A stretch of 64,000 bases of DNA from Flavobacteriaceae bacterium (GCA_021739635.1 JAIPBH010000008.1:62001-126000), one strand, 5' to 3'; shown: positions 18,261 to 26,531, counted from the first letter of the stretch. The notes: generated from the sequence alone by a model not told the origin. Numbers and translations: made by a program.

Positions 18261-19187
18261 ATGTTAAGTAGAGTAGCAAACAATCTTATTTGGCTAGACA
18301 GATATATGGAACGAGGCAATGGTATTTTAAGTTTACTTAAAGTAAATTTTTATGCTAACCAAGACTCTCCAGAACTATTTTCATGGACACCAATTATTAA
18401 AAATTTTACAACCTCTGATAATGATTTTTACACAGAAGATGCCATAGAATGCATTGATTTTATGGTGTTTAACTTAAATAACTCGAACTCAATTTTAAAT
18501 ATTGTTACCAAGGCCAGAGAAAATGCTAGAAGTGTTCAAGAACATATTTCAAGAGAAATTTGGTTATGTATCAACAACTATTACCTCTATCTTACCAGAA
18601 AAGATTTACCAAAAAAACTAAGAGAAGAAGATCCTGTTCAATTTTTAGAAGATTTAAGAAAGCACCATTTAATTTACAATGGAACTTTTGATGTAACACA
18701 AGAACGCGGGCCTTCATATTACTTTATGAACGTAGGAAAGTTTTTAGAAAGAGTAATTCAAATTTCAGATTTTACAGCAATTAAGCTTATTGAAATTGGT
18801 AAAACTTCTGATAGTTTAGAACAAAGTTTTTATTGGAAAAACTTATTGCTTTCTGTAGGCGGATATCAATACTACTTAAAATCACATAAATCTACTTTTA
18901 ATGAAGAGCATATAATAAGAATGGTATTTCAAGATAAACTGTTTCCTAGATCTGTATATTATTGTGTTAACAAACTAAACAGACAAATAAACCAACTTAT
19001 TGAAGTAAACGAACTTGAAAAAAATAATTTAGAATTTTTACTTGGTAAACTTGAAAGCACTATTAAATACACATCCATTGAAAGCATTAATGCACAAGGG
19101 TTAAATAATTTTATTAATGGCATTAAAGATGACGTTAGAAACATCTCAATGAACATTAATTCGGTTTATTTTTCTCATATTAATTGA
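18261..19187 (+). CDS. Alpha-E domain protein (DUF403)
   Basis: All-helical 308-residue protein of the alpha-E family, which nearly always accompanies the circularly permuted ATP-grasp ligase encoded 19 nt upstream. It begins with the family hallmark MLSRVANNLIWLDRYMERG and contains KARENARSVQEHISREIW. No membrane segment or signal peptide. Its role is unknown; a scaffold or substrate-binding helical bundle for the ligase is the usual guess. Confidence 0.9.
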   Translation: MLSRVANNLIWLDRYMERGNGILSLLKVNFYANQDSPELFSWTPIIKNFTTSDNDFYTEDAIECIDFMVFNLNNSNSILNIVTKARENARSVQEHISREIWLCINNYYLYLTRKDLPKKLREEDPVQFLEDLRKHHLIYNGTFDVTQERGPSYYFMNVGKFLERVIQISDFTAIKLIEIGKTSDSLEQSFYWKNLLLSVGGYQYYLKSHKSTFNEEHIIRMVFQDKLFPRSVYYCVNKLNRQINQLIEVNELEKNNLEFLLGKLESTIKYTSIESINAQGLNNFINGIKDDVRNISMNINSVYFSHIN

Positions 19188-19201
19188 TTTTTTAAATCGT
19201 C

Positions 19202-20158
19202 ATGACAACATTCTATATAAAACATATTACTAAATACAGTTATAGCAACACCGTAATTGATGGAGCAACTTTAATTAGATTACATCCTATTAATGATGAC
19301 AACCAACAGGTTACATCTCATTTTATAACGGTTACAAATAATTCTTTAGTAGAAACTTACAACGATTTTTATGGAAATAAAATCGGCACGTTTTTAATTA
19401 CTGAGCCTCATGACGAATTATCAATTATTTCAGAAGTTGAAGTAAACACCACAAGCAGATTATTCCCAGAAGACAACTATGATGTGATAACACAATGGGA
19501 AGAAATAAAACTACGAAAATATGACGCTAACATTATTGATTTCTTAAAACCTACACCATTTACTGGTTCAGAGGAGATTTTAAATTTAATTCAATCAAAA
19601 AGTCTTAATCAAAAAACGCCTTATAAAGCAGCATTAGAACTATGCGAATATGTTTATACCACCTTTAAATATATTCAAGGCGTTACAAACGTAGACACAA
19701 CTCTTAATGAGGTTTGGGATTTAAAAGCTGGTGTATGCCAAGATTTTACTAATGTTTTACTACAAATGGTAAGAATGTGCGGTATTCCTGCACGTTATGT
19801 AAGTGGTTATATTTGTACTACCAATGATATTACAAGAGGTGAAGGCGCTACACATGCCTGGATTGAAGCCTACATTCCTTTTTATGGCTGGCTAGGTATA
19901 GACCCAACAAATAATGCCATAGCGAATGAAAACCATGTACGTTTGGCAGTAGGAAGAAGTTATGAAGATTGCTCGCCGGTAAAAGGAGTTTTTAAAAGAA
20001 AAGTAGAATCAGATTTATTTGTTAAAGTAGAAATTAGCACGACAAAGCATAAAGAAAATATTGAAATACCGCCTAATACTTTTACAGGTTCAAATTCTAA
20101 TAACAGCTACCAACGCAATTTAGAACGTATTCAGCAACAGCAGCAACAGCAACAGTAA
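19202..20158 (+). CDS. Transglutaminase-like cysteine peptidase with poly-Gln tail
   Basis: Papain-fold transglutaminase-like protein with a complete triad: Cys179 (GVCQDFT), His218 (ATHAWIEAYIP) and Asp234 (GIDPTNN). The N-terminal 110 residues form the beta-rich domain usual for the bacterial family. It is the third gene of the ATP-grasp/alpha-E cassette (14-nt spacing) and probably a peptidase or amide-forming partner. The last eight residues are all Gln, encoded by mixed CAG/CAA codons (20130-20155), a tract likely to vary in length among strains. No signal peptide, so cytoplasmic. Confidence 0.88.
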   Translation: MTTFYIKHITKYSYSNTVIDGATLIRLHPINDDNQQVTSHFITVTNNSLVETYNDFYGNKIGTFLITEPHDELSIISEVEVNTTSRLFPEDNYDVITQWEEIKLRKYDANIIDFLKPTPFTGSEEILNLIQSKSLNQKTPYKAALELCEYVYTTFKYIQGVTNVDTTLNEVWDLKAGVCQDFTNVLLQMVRMCGIPARYVSGYICTTNDITRGEGATHAWIEAYIPFYGWLGIDPTNNAIANENHVRLAVGRSYEDCSPVKGVFKRKVESDLFVKVEISTTKHKENIEIPPNTFTGSNSNNSYQRNLERIQQQQQQQQ

Positions 20159-20227
20159 AGCTTTTACATCATTTTCATTATTGTTTCACAAAACAAAGCA
20201 TTGACTTTGTAAGATAAAATCACTAAC

Positions 20228-20286
20228 TTCGTTTAACGCCTGATATAAAACATTCAAACGATTTCATATCATGATAGTTAAACGAA
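20228..20286. repeat. Nested inverted repeat between convergent genes
   Basis: TTCGTTTAAC (20228-20237) is perfectly complementary to GTTAAACGAA (20277-20286). Inside the loop TGATAT (20241-20246) pairs with ATATCA (20266-20271). The structure lies between the 3' ends of the transglutaminase and polyprenyl synthase genes and could act as a bidirectional RNA 3'-end structure; it lacks a clean T tract. Confidence 0.5.
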
Positions 20287-20303
20287 ACTCACAAAAAATC
20301 TTT

Positions 20304-21281
20304 CTATTTTTTTCTGTCAATCACATAATTCACCATTAATTTTAGTGAATTTTTGTATTCAGATTCTGGATAGGTTTGTAGTAGTTGTAAAGCTTCATTT
20401 TGAAATTCTTTCATTTTAGAAATGGCATACTCTAATCCACCACTAGCTTTAACAAACGCAATCACTCCTTTTACACGATTACTATCTTTATTGTGATTTT
20501 TTATGGAATTTATCAACCAACTTTTATCTTTTTTTGAAGCTTGATTTAATACATAAATTAAAGGCAAGGTCATTTTTTGTTCTTTAATATCAATACCAGT
20601 TGGTTTGCCTATTTGGGTATCACCATAATCAAACAAATCATCTTTTATTTGAAATGCCATACCTATAAGTTCACCAAATTTTCGCATGGTTTCAACATGC
20701 TGAGAATTGGGTTTTACAGACGCGGCTCCTAAACTACAACATGCCGCAATAAGCGTTGCTGTTTTTTGTCGTATAATTTCATAATATACGTCTTCTGTAA
20801 TATCAAGTTTACGCGCTTTTTCTATTTGAAGCAGCTCGCCTTCACTCATTTCTCTAACAGCAATTGAGATGATTTTAAGCAAGTCAAAATCATTATTATC
20901 AATAGATAACAACAAGCCTTTTGATAGTAAATAATCGCCAATTAAAACCGCAATTTTATTTTTCCAAAGGGCATTTATAGAAAAAAAACCTCGTCTGCGA
21001 TTACTATCATCTACCACATCATCATGTACCAAAGTTGCTGTATGAATTAGTTCAATAACAGATGCTCCTCTATAAGTTCGTTCACTAATTTCGCCATTAG
21101 ATACCATTTTTGATACCAAAAACACAAACATTGGGCGCATTTGTTTACCCTTTCGGTTAACTATATAGTGCGTAATTCTATTAAGCAAAGCGACTTTACT
21201 AGACATAGAAAGTTGAAACTTTTGTTCAAAAAGCTCCATTTCATAAGCGATAGGTTGTTTTATTTGCTCTACAATCTTCAT
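20304..21281 (-). CDS. Trans-polyprenyl diphosphate synthase
   Basis: Chain-elongating prenyltransferase, probably making the octaprenyl/heptaprenyl side chain of menaquinone. Both aspartate-rich motifs are present: HDDVVDD within LVHDDVVDDSNRRRG and DDLFDYGD within IKDDLFDYGD. FARM-type small residues precede the first motif, which fits a long-chain product. I chose ATG 21281 (325 residues): the frame is open to 21293, but a TAnnTTTG box covers 21291-21298. Single gene convergent with the transglutaminase. Confidence 0.92.
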   Translation of the reverse strand: MKIVEQIKQPIAYEMELFEQKFQLSMSSKVALLNRITHYIVNRKGKQMRPMFVFLVSKMVSNGEISERTYRGASVIELIHTATLVHDDVVDDSNRRRGFFSINALWKNKIAVLIGDYLLSKGLLLSIDNNDFDLLKIISIAVREMSEGELLQIEKARKLDITEDVYYEIIRQKTATLIAACCSLGAASVKPNSQHVETMRKFGELIGMAFQIKDDLFDYGDTQIGKPTGIDIKEQKMTLPLIYVLNQASKKDKSWLINSIKNHNKDSNRVKGVIAFVKASGGLEYAISKMKEFQNEALQLLQTYPESEYKNSLKLMVNYVIDRKK

Positions 21282-21290
21282 GTGAAGAAC

Positions 21291-21298
21291 CAAAGATA
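21291..21298 (-). promoter_or_regulatory. Candidate -7 promoter element of the prenyl synthase gene
   Basis: On the minus strand this is TATCTTTG, matching TAnnTTTG. Its last base is only 10 nt from the chosen ATG, implying a 5' leader of a few bases at most. No clear -33 TTTG was found. Confidence 0.4.
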
Positions 21299-21323
21299 CT
21301 ATTTACGTTGAAATTATTTAGTT

Positions 21324-22364
21324 TTATGATTTATTTGCTAATTGCCCGCACGCTGCATCAATATCTTTTCCTCTGCTTCGGCGCACATTTACTACAATTC
21401 TATTTTTTTCTAAATGATAAATATATTGTTGAATAGCTTCACTTGATGCTTGCTGAAACTCACCATCATCTATAGGGTTATATTCAATAATATTTACCTT
21501 ACAAGGAACGTATTTACAAAACTTTACAAAGGCATCAATATCTTTTTGAGAATCGTTAATACCTTTCCAAACCACATACTCATAACTTATTTGACGATTT
21601 GTTTTAGCGTACCAATATTGCAAAGCTTCTTTTAAATCTTCAAGTGGAAAGGTTTCATTAAACGGCATGATGGTTGAACGAACTTCATCAATAGCTGAAT
21701 GTAATGATACTGCTAAATTAAATTTAACGTCATCATCGGCCATTTTTTTTATCATTTTAGGAACGCCTGATGTAGATACTGTAATACGTTTTGGAGACAT
21801 ACCCAACCCTTCTGGCGAGGTTATTTTATCAATGGCTTTGATAACATTATTGTAATTCATAAGGGGTTCGCCCATACCCATAAAAACAATATTACTTAAA
21901 GGCCTATTAAAATACAACTTACTTTCTTTATCAATAGCAACTACCTGATCATAAATCTCATCTGGATTTAAATTACGCATACGTTTTAAACGTGCAGTTG
22001 CACAAAACCTACAATCTAAGCTGCATCCTACCTGACTAGATACACATGCTGTAGAACGCGTTGCTGTAGGAATTAAAACAGATTCTACTATTAATCCATC
22101 ATGAAGTTTTACGGCATTTTTAATAGTACCATCACTACTGCGTTGCATGGTAGTTACTTCAATATTATTGATTACAAAATGAGTTTCAAGCATGTGCCTG
22201 GTTTCTTTTGATAGGTTGGTCATATCATCAAAAGTGTAGGCTGATTTTTGCCATAACCATTCATAAACCTGATTGCCTCTAAAGGCTTTATCTCCTTGTA
22301 TTTCAAAGAAATTTCTTAACTCTTCTTTTGTTAAAGCGCGTATATCTTTTTTTGTGATTGCCAT
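21324..22364 (-). CDS. rlmN: Dual-specificity rRNA/tRNA adenine C2-methyltransferase RlmN
   Basis: Radical-SAM enzyme that methylates C2 of A2503 in 23S rRNA and A37 in tRNAs. The CX3CX2C cluster is CSLDCRFC (Cys114, 118, 121), and the C-terminal catalytic Cys lies in AACGQLAN (about residue 339). N-terminal RNA-binding segment EKAFRGNQ-type is present as DKAFRGNQVYEWLWQK. 346 residues, standard. It appears to have its own promoter directly before the ATG, separate from the terminator-ended queA. Confidence 0.96.
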   Translation of the reverse strand: MAITKKDIRALTKEELRNFFEIQGDKAFRGNQVYEWLWQKSAYTFDDMTNLSKETRHMLETHFVINNIEVTTMQRSSDGTIKNAVKLHDGLIVESVLIPTATRSTACVSSQVGCSLDCRFCATARLKRMRNLNPDEIYDQVVAIDKESKLYFNRPLSNIVFMGMGEPLMNYNNVIKAIDKITSPEGLGMSPKRITVSTSGVPKMIKKMADDDVKFNLAVSLHSAIDEVRSTIMPFNETFPLEDLKEALQYWYAKTNRQISYEYVVWKGINDSQKDIDAFVKFCKYVPCKVNIIEYNPIDDGEFQQASSEAIQQYIYHLEKNRIVVNVRRSRGKDIDAACGQLANKS

Positions 22365-22372
22365 AAGTGTTG

Positions 22373-22380
22373 CAAAAATA
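22373..22380 (-). promoter_or_regulatory. Candidate -7 promoter element of rlmN
   Basis: On the minus strand this is TATTTTTG, an exact TAnnTTTG match ending 9 nt before the rlmN ATG, so the transcript would be leaderless or nearly so. A -33 TTTG is not evident. Confidence 0.38.
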
Positions 22381-22397
22381 GTGAAACGATTTTCGAA

Positions 22398-22508
22398 TTA
22401 CGATTTTTGATTTAGAAGATTTTTTGAACTTAAGTTTTGAATTAGCGGTTGAAGCATATGTTGGAGCTCCTCTTTTTTAATAAAGAGCGACTGCTGAAAA
22501 CGCGCCAT
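22398..22508 (-). other. Possible 36-codon small ORF between queA and rlmN
   Basis: An ATG-initiated frame of 36 codons (MARFQQSLFIKKEELQHM, then a polar tail) lies between the queA terminator and the rlmN promoter. It has no recognised family. The downstream half overlaps low-complexity sequence of the TTCGAATTACG kind common between flavobacterial genes, so it may be chance. Confidence 0.18.
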
Positions 22509-22533
22509 TTTGGTTACAAAATGAAATGCTATA

Positions 22534-22558
22534 AAAAAAGCCTTGTAAAAACAAGGCT
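22534..22558 (-). terminator. Intrinsic terminator of queA
   Basis: Minus-strand AGCCTTGT, loop TTTT and ACAAGGCT give a perfect 8-bp stem followed by seven T. It starts 10 nt after the queA stop, so it ends the queA transcript before rlmN. Confidence 0.85.
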
Positions 22559-22567
22559 CCTTTTTAT

Positions 22568-23617
22568 TTATATGATTAGCATGGCATCACCATAACTGTA
22601 AAATTTATATTTTTCTTTGATGGCTTCAGTATAAGCCTTTTTAATTAAATCATGGCCTGCAAAGGCAGATACCATCATTAAAAGTGTTGATTTTGGCGTA
22701 TGAAAATTAGTAATCATACAGTTTGCAATACTAAAATCATGTGGTGGAAAAATAAATTTATTGGTCCATCCATCAATTTCATTTAGCATACCATTTGAAG
22801 ACACTGAACTTTCAATAGCTCTCATAACAGTGGTGCCAACTGCACAAACACGTCTTTTATCCTTTATTCCTTTATTAACAACTTCAACAGCTTTTGAATT
22901 AATTTGTAATTCTTCACTATCCATTTTGTGTTTTGAAAGATCTTCTACTTCTACAGGATTAAACGTACCTAAACCTACGTGAAGTGTAACTTCTGCAAAT
23001 TTAACGCCTTTAATTTCTAAACGTTTTAATAAATGTTTTGAGAAATGTAATCCTGCTGTTGGTGCTGCTACTGCGCCTTCATTTTTTGCATAAATGGTTT
23101 GATATCTCTCTTCATCTTCTGCCTCCACTTTTCTTTTAATATATTTTGGAAGTGGTGTTTCTCCTAATTCATTTAGCTTTCTACGAAATTCTTTGTAAGA
23201 ACCATCAAAAAGGAAACGTAAGGTACGACCTCTTGAAGTTGTATTGTCAATAACTTCTGCTACCAAGGTATCATCATCACCAAAATATAACTTGTTTCCA
23301 ATACGTATTTTACGAGCTGGATCAACTAAAACATCCCAAAGACGTTGTTCTTCATTTAATTCTCTTAATAAAAACACTTCTATTCTGGCTCCTGTTTTTT
23401 CTTTATTGCCATATAATCTTGCTGGAAATACTTTGGTATTATTAAGTATTAATACATCTTCATCATCAAAATAATTAATAATATCTTTAAATAATTTATG
23501 CTCAATAGTTTGCTTCTTTCTATCAATGACCATTAAACGTGATTCATCTCTGTTTTCAGCTGGATATTCTGCTAATAATTCTTCAGGTAAATTGAAGCCA
23601 TAGTGTGATAATTTCAT
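22568..23617 (-). CDS. queA: tRNA preQ1(34) S-adenosylmethionine ribosyltransferase-isomerase QueA
   Basis: Transfers the ribosyl group of SAM to preQ1 in tRNA to make epoxyqueuosine. The 349-residue sequence begins [20 protein letters not shown] and has the family blocks [37 protein letters not shown]-type (as [14 protein letters not shown]) and [20 protein letters not shown]. Transcribed alone, with a good promoter candidate upstream and a strong terminator downstream. Confidence 0.97.
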   Translation of the reverse strand: MKLSHYGFNLPEELLAEYPAENRDESRLMVIDRKKQTIEHKLFKDIINYFDDEDVLILNNTKVFPARLYGNKEKTGARIEVFLLRELNEEQRLWDVLVDPARKIRIGNKLYFGDDDTLVAEVIDNTTSRGRTLRFLFDGSYKEFRRKLNELGETPLPKYIKRKVEAEDEERYQTIYAKNEGAVAAPTAGLHFSKHLLKRLEIKGVKFAEVTLHVGLGTFNPVEVEDLSKHKMDSEELQINSKAVEVVNKGIKDKRRVCAVGTTVMRAIESSVSSNGMLNEIDGWTNKFIFPPHDFSIANCMITNFHTPKSTLLMMVSAFAGHDLIKKAYTEAIKEKYKFYSYGDAMLII

Positions 23618-23685
23618 GTAAAAAAGAGTTTATGTGTTTATTTGTTTAACCGTTTATAAATGAATGCTTAAATTACAAACGGGTG

Positions 23686-23717
23686 CAAATATACAATTAT
23701 GACATAGGCGTTGTCAA
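23686..23717 (-). promoter_or_regulatory. Candidate queA promoter
   Basis: On the minus strand TATATTTG (23693-23686) matches the -7 consensus exactly, with TTG (as TTGACA, 23717-23712) 21 nt upstream. The leader to the queA ATG would be about 60 nt. Confidence 0.45.
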
Positions 23718-23740
23718 GTATTTAGATGATTATTATTGAG

Positions 23741-24970
23741 TTATTTAAACCCTAAGGTTTTTAGGTCTTCCCAAAACGTTGGAAACGATTTAGAAACAAC
23801 CGCCTCGTTTTCAATAATAATAGCTGTTTTTAAGGCTAATGGAGCAAATGCCATGGCCATTCTGTGGTCATCATACGTGGCTATTGACACCATGTTATTA
23901 ATAGATTTAGTTTCTGAAAGTTGTAAAGAATTCTCGGTAATTTTAACATTTCCACCTAATTTTTCAATTTCAGTTTTTAAAGCTACTAATCTATCGGTCT
24001 CTTTTATTTTTAGTGTATGAAGTCCTGTTAAATCACATGCTATACCTAATGCAAAACAAGTTACAGCTATAGTTTGGGCAATATCAGGAGCATTTTTTAA
24101 ATCTAAAGATAAAGGTTTAAGATGATTACTTTCCTTTGTTAATATCACCGAATGATTTTTAAAAACTGTATTAACGCCAAAGTGTTTATAAATATCTTCC
24201 AATACAGAATCTCCTTGCAAGCTGTTTTCTTTATAACTTGAAAGTGTCATTTGAGTGCCTATTTCAGACATGGCTACTATAGAATAAAAATAGGATGCTG
24301 ATGACCAATCTGATTCTACAACTAAAGTTGTTGGTTGTTGGTGGTTGGTTGTTGGTGGCTGGTTGTTAGCCTTTACTTTGATAGTATTGCCAATAAATGA
24401 TGATTCTACGCCAATTTCAGCTAATAAACTAAGAGTCATTTTTATGTAAGGAACAGATGTAATGTCACCTTCAAGCATTAATTCTAAACCATTTTCTAGT
24501 TTTGAAGCTATAAGTAATAATGCTGAAATATATTGACTGCTTACATTGGCTTGAAGTGTTACTTTAGATTTTTTAAGTTTTTGCCCTGTTATTTTTAATG
24601 GAGGAAACCCATCATTTTCTAAATATTCGATTTGAGCACCAAGTGATTTTAAGGCTTCTACTAAAATTTTAATGGGTCGTTCTTTCATACGAGAAGATCC
24701 AGTAAGCGTTACTGTTTTACCATCTTGAATTGCATAAAATGCGGTAAGAAAACGCATGGCTGTACCAGCATGATGAATATCTATAATTTCTGATGCAGAT
24801 TTTAAAGCTCTTGTCATCAACTGACTATCATCTGAATTTGAAATATTTTCAATTTTTAATTCTGGATATAAGGCTTGCAATAATAATAACCTATTAGATT
24901 CACTTTTTGAACCTGTTATTTCAATAGATGATTGCTTTTGTATGGTTGATTTTTGAAGTGTAATGCTCAT
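23741..24970 (-). CDS. aroA: 3-phosphoshikimate 1-carboxyvinyltransferase (EPSP synthase)
   Basis: Sixth step of the shikimate pathway: PEP plus shikimate-3-phosphate to EPSP. Landmarks are GSKSESNRLLLLQAL (20-34), HHAGTAMRFL (66-75), GSSRMKERPI (91-100), ESDWSSASYFYS and KETDRLVALKTEIEKLG. I chose ATG 24970 (409 residues); the frame continues to 25009 but that stretch is a terminator hairpin. Residues about 202-216 (NNQPPTTNHQQPTT) are encoded by a tandem GTTGGTTGTTGGTG-type repeat that also occurs between genes near 54050, so a low-complexity repeat seems to have entered or expanded in a surface loop without breaking the frame. Confidence 0.94.
   Translation of the reverse strand: MSITLQKSTIQKQSSIEITGSKSESNRLLLLQALYPELKIENISNSDDSQLMTRALKSASEIIDIHHAGTAMRFLTAFYAIQDGKTVTLTGSSRMKERPIKILVEALKSLGAQIEYLENDGFPPLKITGQKLKKSKVTLQANVSSQYISALLLIASKLENGLELMLEGDITSVPYIKMTLSLLAEIGVESSFIGNTIKVKANNQPPTTNHQQPTTLVVESDWSSASYFYSIVAMSEIGTQMTLSSYKENSLQGDSVLEDIYKHFGVNTVFKNHSVILTKESNHLKPLSLDLKNAPDIAQTIAVTCFALGIACDLTGLHTLKIKETDRLVALKTEIEKLGGNVKITENSLQLSETKSINNMVSIATYDDHRMAMAFAPLALKTAIIIENEAVVSKSFPTFWEDLKTLGFK
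24328..24371 (-). repeat. Low-complexity tandem repeat inside aroA
   Basis: On the plus strand, GTTGGTTGTTGGTG occurs twice in tandem and is followed by a diverged third unit ending GGTTGTTAGC. The first 13 bases (GTTGTTGGTTGTT) also start the intergenic repeat at 54051. The array is in frame and codes for a Pro/Thr/Gln-rich loop. Confidence 0.75.
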
Positions 24971-24980
24971 ATAAACTATT

Positions 24981-25006
24981 AAAAAACGCTTCTTAAAAGA
25001 AGCGTT
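24981..25006 (-). terminator. Intrinsic terminator of the fic-mazG unit
   Basis: On the minus strand AACGCTTCTT and AAGAAGCGTT form a perfect 10-bp inverted repeat with a two-base centre, followed by a T run (24986-24981). It lies 17 nt after the mazG stop. The aroA -7 box abuts the stem, so an aroA transcript would start inside the hairpin and not contain a full copy. Confidence 0.78.
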
Positions 25007-25014
25007 CAAATATA
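25007..25014 (-). promoter_or_regulatory. Candidate -7 promoter element of aroA
   Basis: On the minus strand TATATTTG matches TAnnTTTG exactly, between the mazG stop and the aroA ATG (24970). No TTTG was found at the -33 spacing, which would fall in the mazG coding end. Confidence 0.4.
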
Positions 25015-25022
25015 CTTATAAA

Positions 25023-25349
25023 TTATTTTAATTTTTCGTTATTATGATGCCTATCGTGGTCGCGCTTGGTTTTTTTATCCATGCGCTTATCAAACGCTTC
25101 TTGCAAATCAATTCCCGTTTGGTTTGCCAAACATAATACCACAAATAATACATCGGCTAGTTCTTCACCAAGGTCTTTATCTTTATCGCTTTCCTTTTCG
25201 CTTTGCTCTCCATAACGGCGTGCAATAATTCGGGCTACTTCTCCAACTTCTTCGGTAAGTTGTGCCATATTGGTAAGTTCGTTAAAGTACCGAACGCCGT
25301 GATTTTTTATCCAAGTATCTACGTCTTGTTGTGCATTTTGTATGTTCAT
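25023..25349 (-). CDS. MazG-like nucleotide pyrophosphohydrolase
   Basis: Small (108 residues) all-alpha NTP pyrophosphohydrolase thought to clear non-canonical nucleotides. The metal-binding helices are visible: LTEEVGEVARIIARR (EExxE type) and EELADVLFVVLCLAN (ExxD). The His/Lys-rich C-terminus (KTKRDHDRHHNNEK) is usual. The ATG is 2 nt after the fic stop, so it is now translationally linked to fic. A second copy of its first 21 codons lies upstream of fic, next to the DUF3857 gene, suggesting that fic came in by insertion at this gene's 5' end. Confidence 0.9.
   Translation of the reverse strand: MNIQNAQQDVDTWIKNHGVRYFNELTNMAQLTEEVGEVARIIARRYGEQSEKESDKDKDLGEELADVLFVVLCLANQTGIDLQEAFDKRMDKKTKRDHDRHHNNEKLK
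25291..25349 (-). repeat. mazG 5'-end direct repeat, copy within intact gene
   Basis: These 59 bases are 53/59 identical to 26574-26632 in the same orientation, with the first 25 plus-strand bases and the last 14 identical. The two copies flank the fic gene about 1.28 kb apart. Confidence 0.92.
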
Positions 25350-25351
25350 GG

Positions 25352-26422
25352 TTATCTATTCTTTAATATTTGAAGTAATCTATCATTTATAAAATAATTG
25401 CATTTTCCTATTTTTACTTTCTTTAAAAAATGGTTTTCATCATTGGCAAGTGCATTTAAATAAGTTGCGGCAGTATTTCTATGTACACCTAATTCTTTTT
25501 CTATAAACTCAATTTTTGTATAAGGATGTTTAAAGATAGTATTAATTAAATCATGACTGTAAAATTTATGATTTGCTCTTATTTTATGTTTATAGTCGTC
25601 CATGAGTAATTTTATATTATTAACTACAACAATAGTATCTTGAGCTGTTATTTTTACGCCTTTTAGCATCCAAATAATCCATGCTTCCCATTTATTTTGT
25701 GTTCTAACCTCTTGCAATAATCTATAGTAGTCTGATTTATTTTTTATGATATAACTACTTAGGTACAACACAGGAATGTCTAACAATTTTTGATGTACTA
25801 AATAAAGCATATTCAAAATTCTGCCTGTTCTACCATTACCATCATAAAACGGGTGAATGCTTTCAAATTGATAATGAATAATTGGCATTTTTATTAAGGC
25901 ATCAACTTCATGAAAAGACGCATCGTTTATATACATCTCTAAATTCTCCAATAATTTTACAATTTCTAAATGATTTTGAGGTGGTGTATAAACTACTTCT
26001 TGCGTTTTAGGATTTTTTAATACGGTTCCGGGCACTTTCCTAACAGGATGATTTGGAGACACAATTTCTTGTATTTTTTTTATGTCATTAGTTGTTAAAA
26101 GCCCTTTATCTTTAATAATATGAAAGCCAGTTTTTAATGCTTTGGCATAACTTTGGGCTTCTTTGGCTGCTTGTGAAATATGGTTTTCATCTATAGAAGC
26201 TTGATACAATTCATCATCTGTTGTTACAATATTTTCAACTTCGTTACTATCCTTGGCTTCTTGTAAAGCAATGGTATCGATTAATATTTGTGAATTTGGA
26301 ATTTTTTTTATTTCTCCTCTTAGCTCACCTAGAGCTCTACTTGCTGTTATTAGTGCTTTTAAAATACTTACACTTTCTACATTAGCAAGTGGCGGCAATT
26401 TTGCAACTTCAAAAAAATTCAT
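25352..26422 (-). CDS. Fic family protein (class II, C-terminal winged helix)
   Basis: Predicted AMP-transferase acting on a protein target. The catalytic motif HPFYDGNGRTGR (190-201, His190) is complete. An N-terminal inhibitory motif of the [ST]xxxE[GN] type is present as SNEVEN (59-64), so activity is probably self-restrained. The C-terminal 70 residues (KIEFIEKELGVHRNTAATYL) look like a winged helix-turn-helix, suggesting DNA binding and autoregulation; two regularly spaced dyads lie upstream. It sits between two copies of the mazG 5' end and ends 2 nt before the intact mazG ATG. The target is unknown. Confidence 0.9.
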   Translation of the reverse strand: MNFFEVAKLPPLANVESVSILKALITASRALGELRGEIKKIPNSQILIDTIALQEAKDSNEVENIVTTDDELYQASIDENHISQAAKEAQSYAKALKTGFHIIKDKGLLTTNDIKKIQEIVSPNHPVRKVPGTVLKNPKTQEVVYTPPQNHLEIVKLLENLEMYINDASFHEVDALIKMPIIHYQFESIHPFYDGNGRTGRILNMLYLVHQKLLDIPVLYLSSYIIKNKSDYYRLLQEVRTQNKWEAWIIWMLKGVKITAQDTIVVVNNIKLLMDDYKHKIRANHKFYSHDLINTIFKHPYTKIEFIEKELGVHRNTAATYLNALANDENHFLKKVKIGKCNYFINDRLLQILKNR

Positions 26423-26463
26423 GGTAGTGTGTATTTATATTTACACAAAGTAAATCATTTTTT

Positions 26464-26531
26464 TTGTGCATATTGCTTTTTCATGCACAAGAAAACGACT
26501 TTTTTTGTGCACGTTGTTTTTTCATGCACAA
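26464..26531 (-). promoter_or_regulatory. Paired operator-like dyads upstream of fic
   Basis: Two copies of the inverted repeat TTGTGCA-N11/12-TGCACAA occur: half-sites at 26464-26471 and 26483-26490, then 26505-26512 and 26524-26531. Within each dyad the half-sites are 19 nt apart, and the dyads repeat with a 41-nt period, about four helical turns. The layout suggests cooperative binding of a dimer, plausibly the winged-helix domain of the Fic protein itself. Confidence 0.6.
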
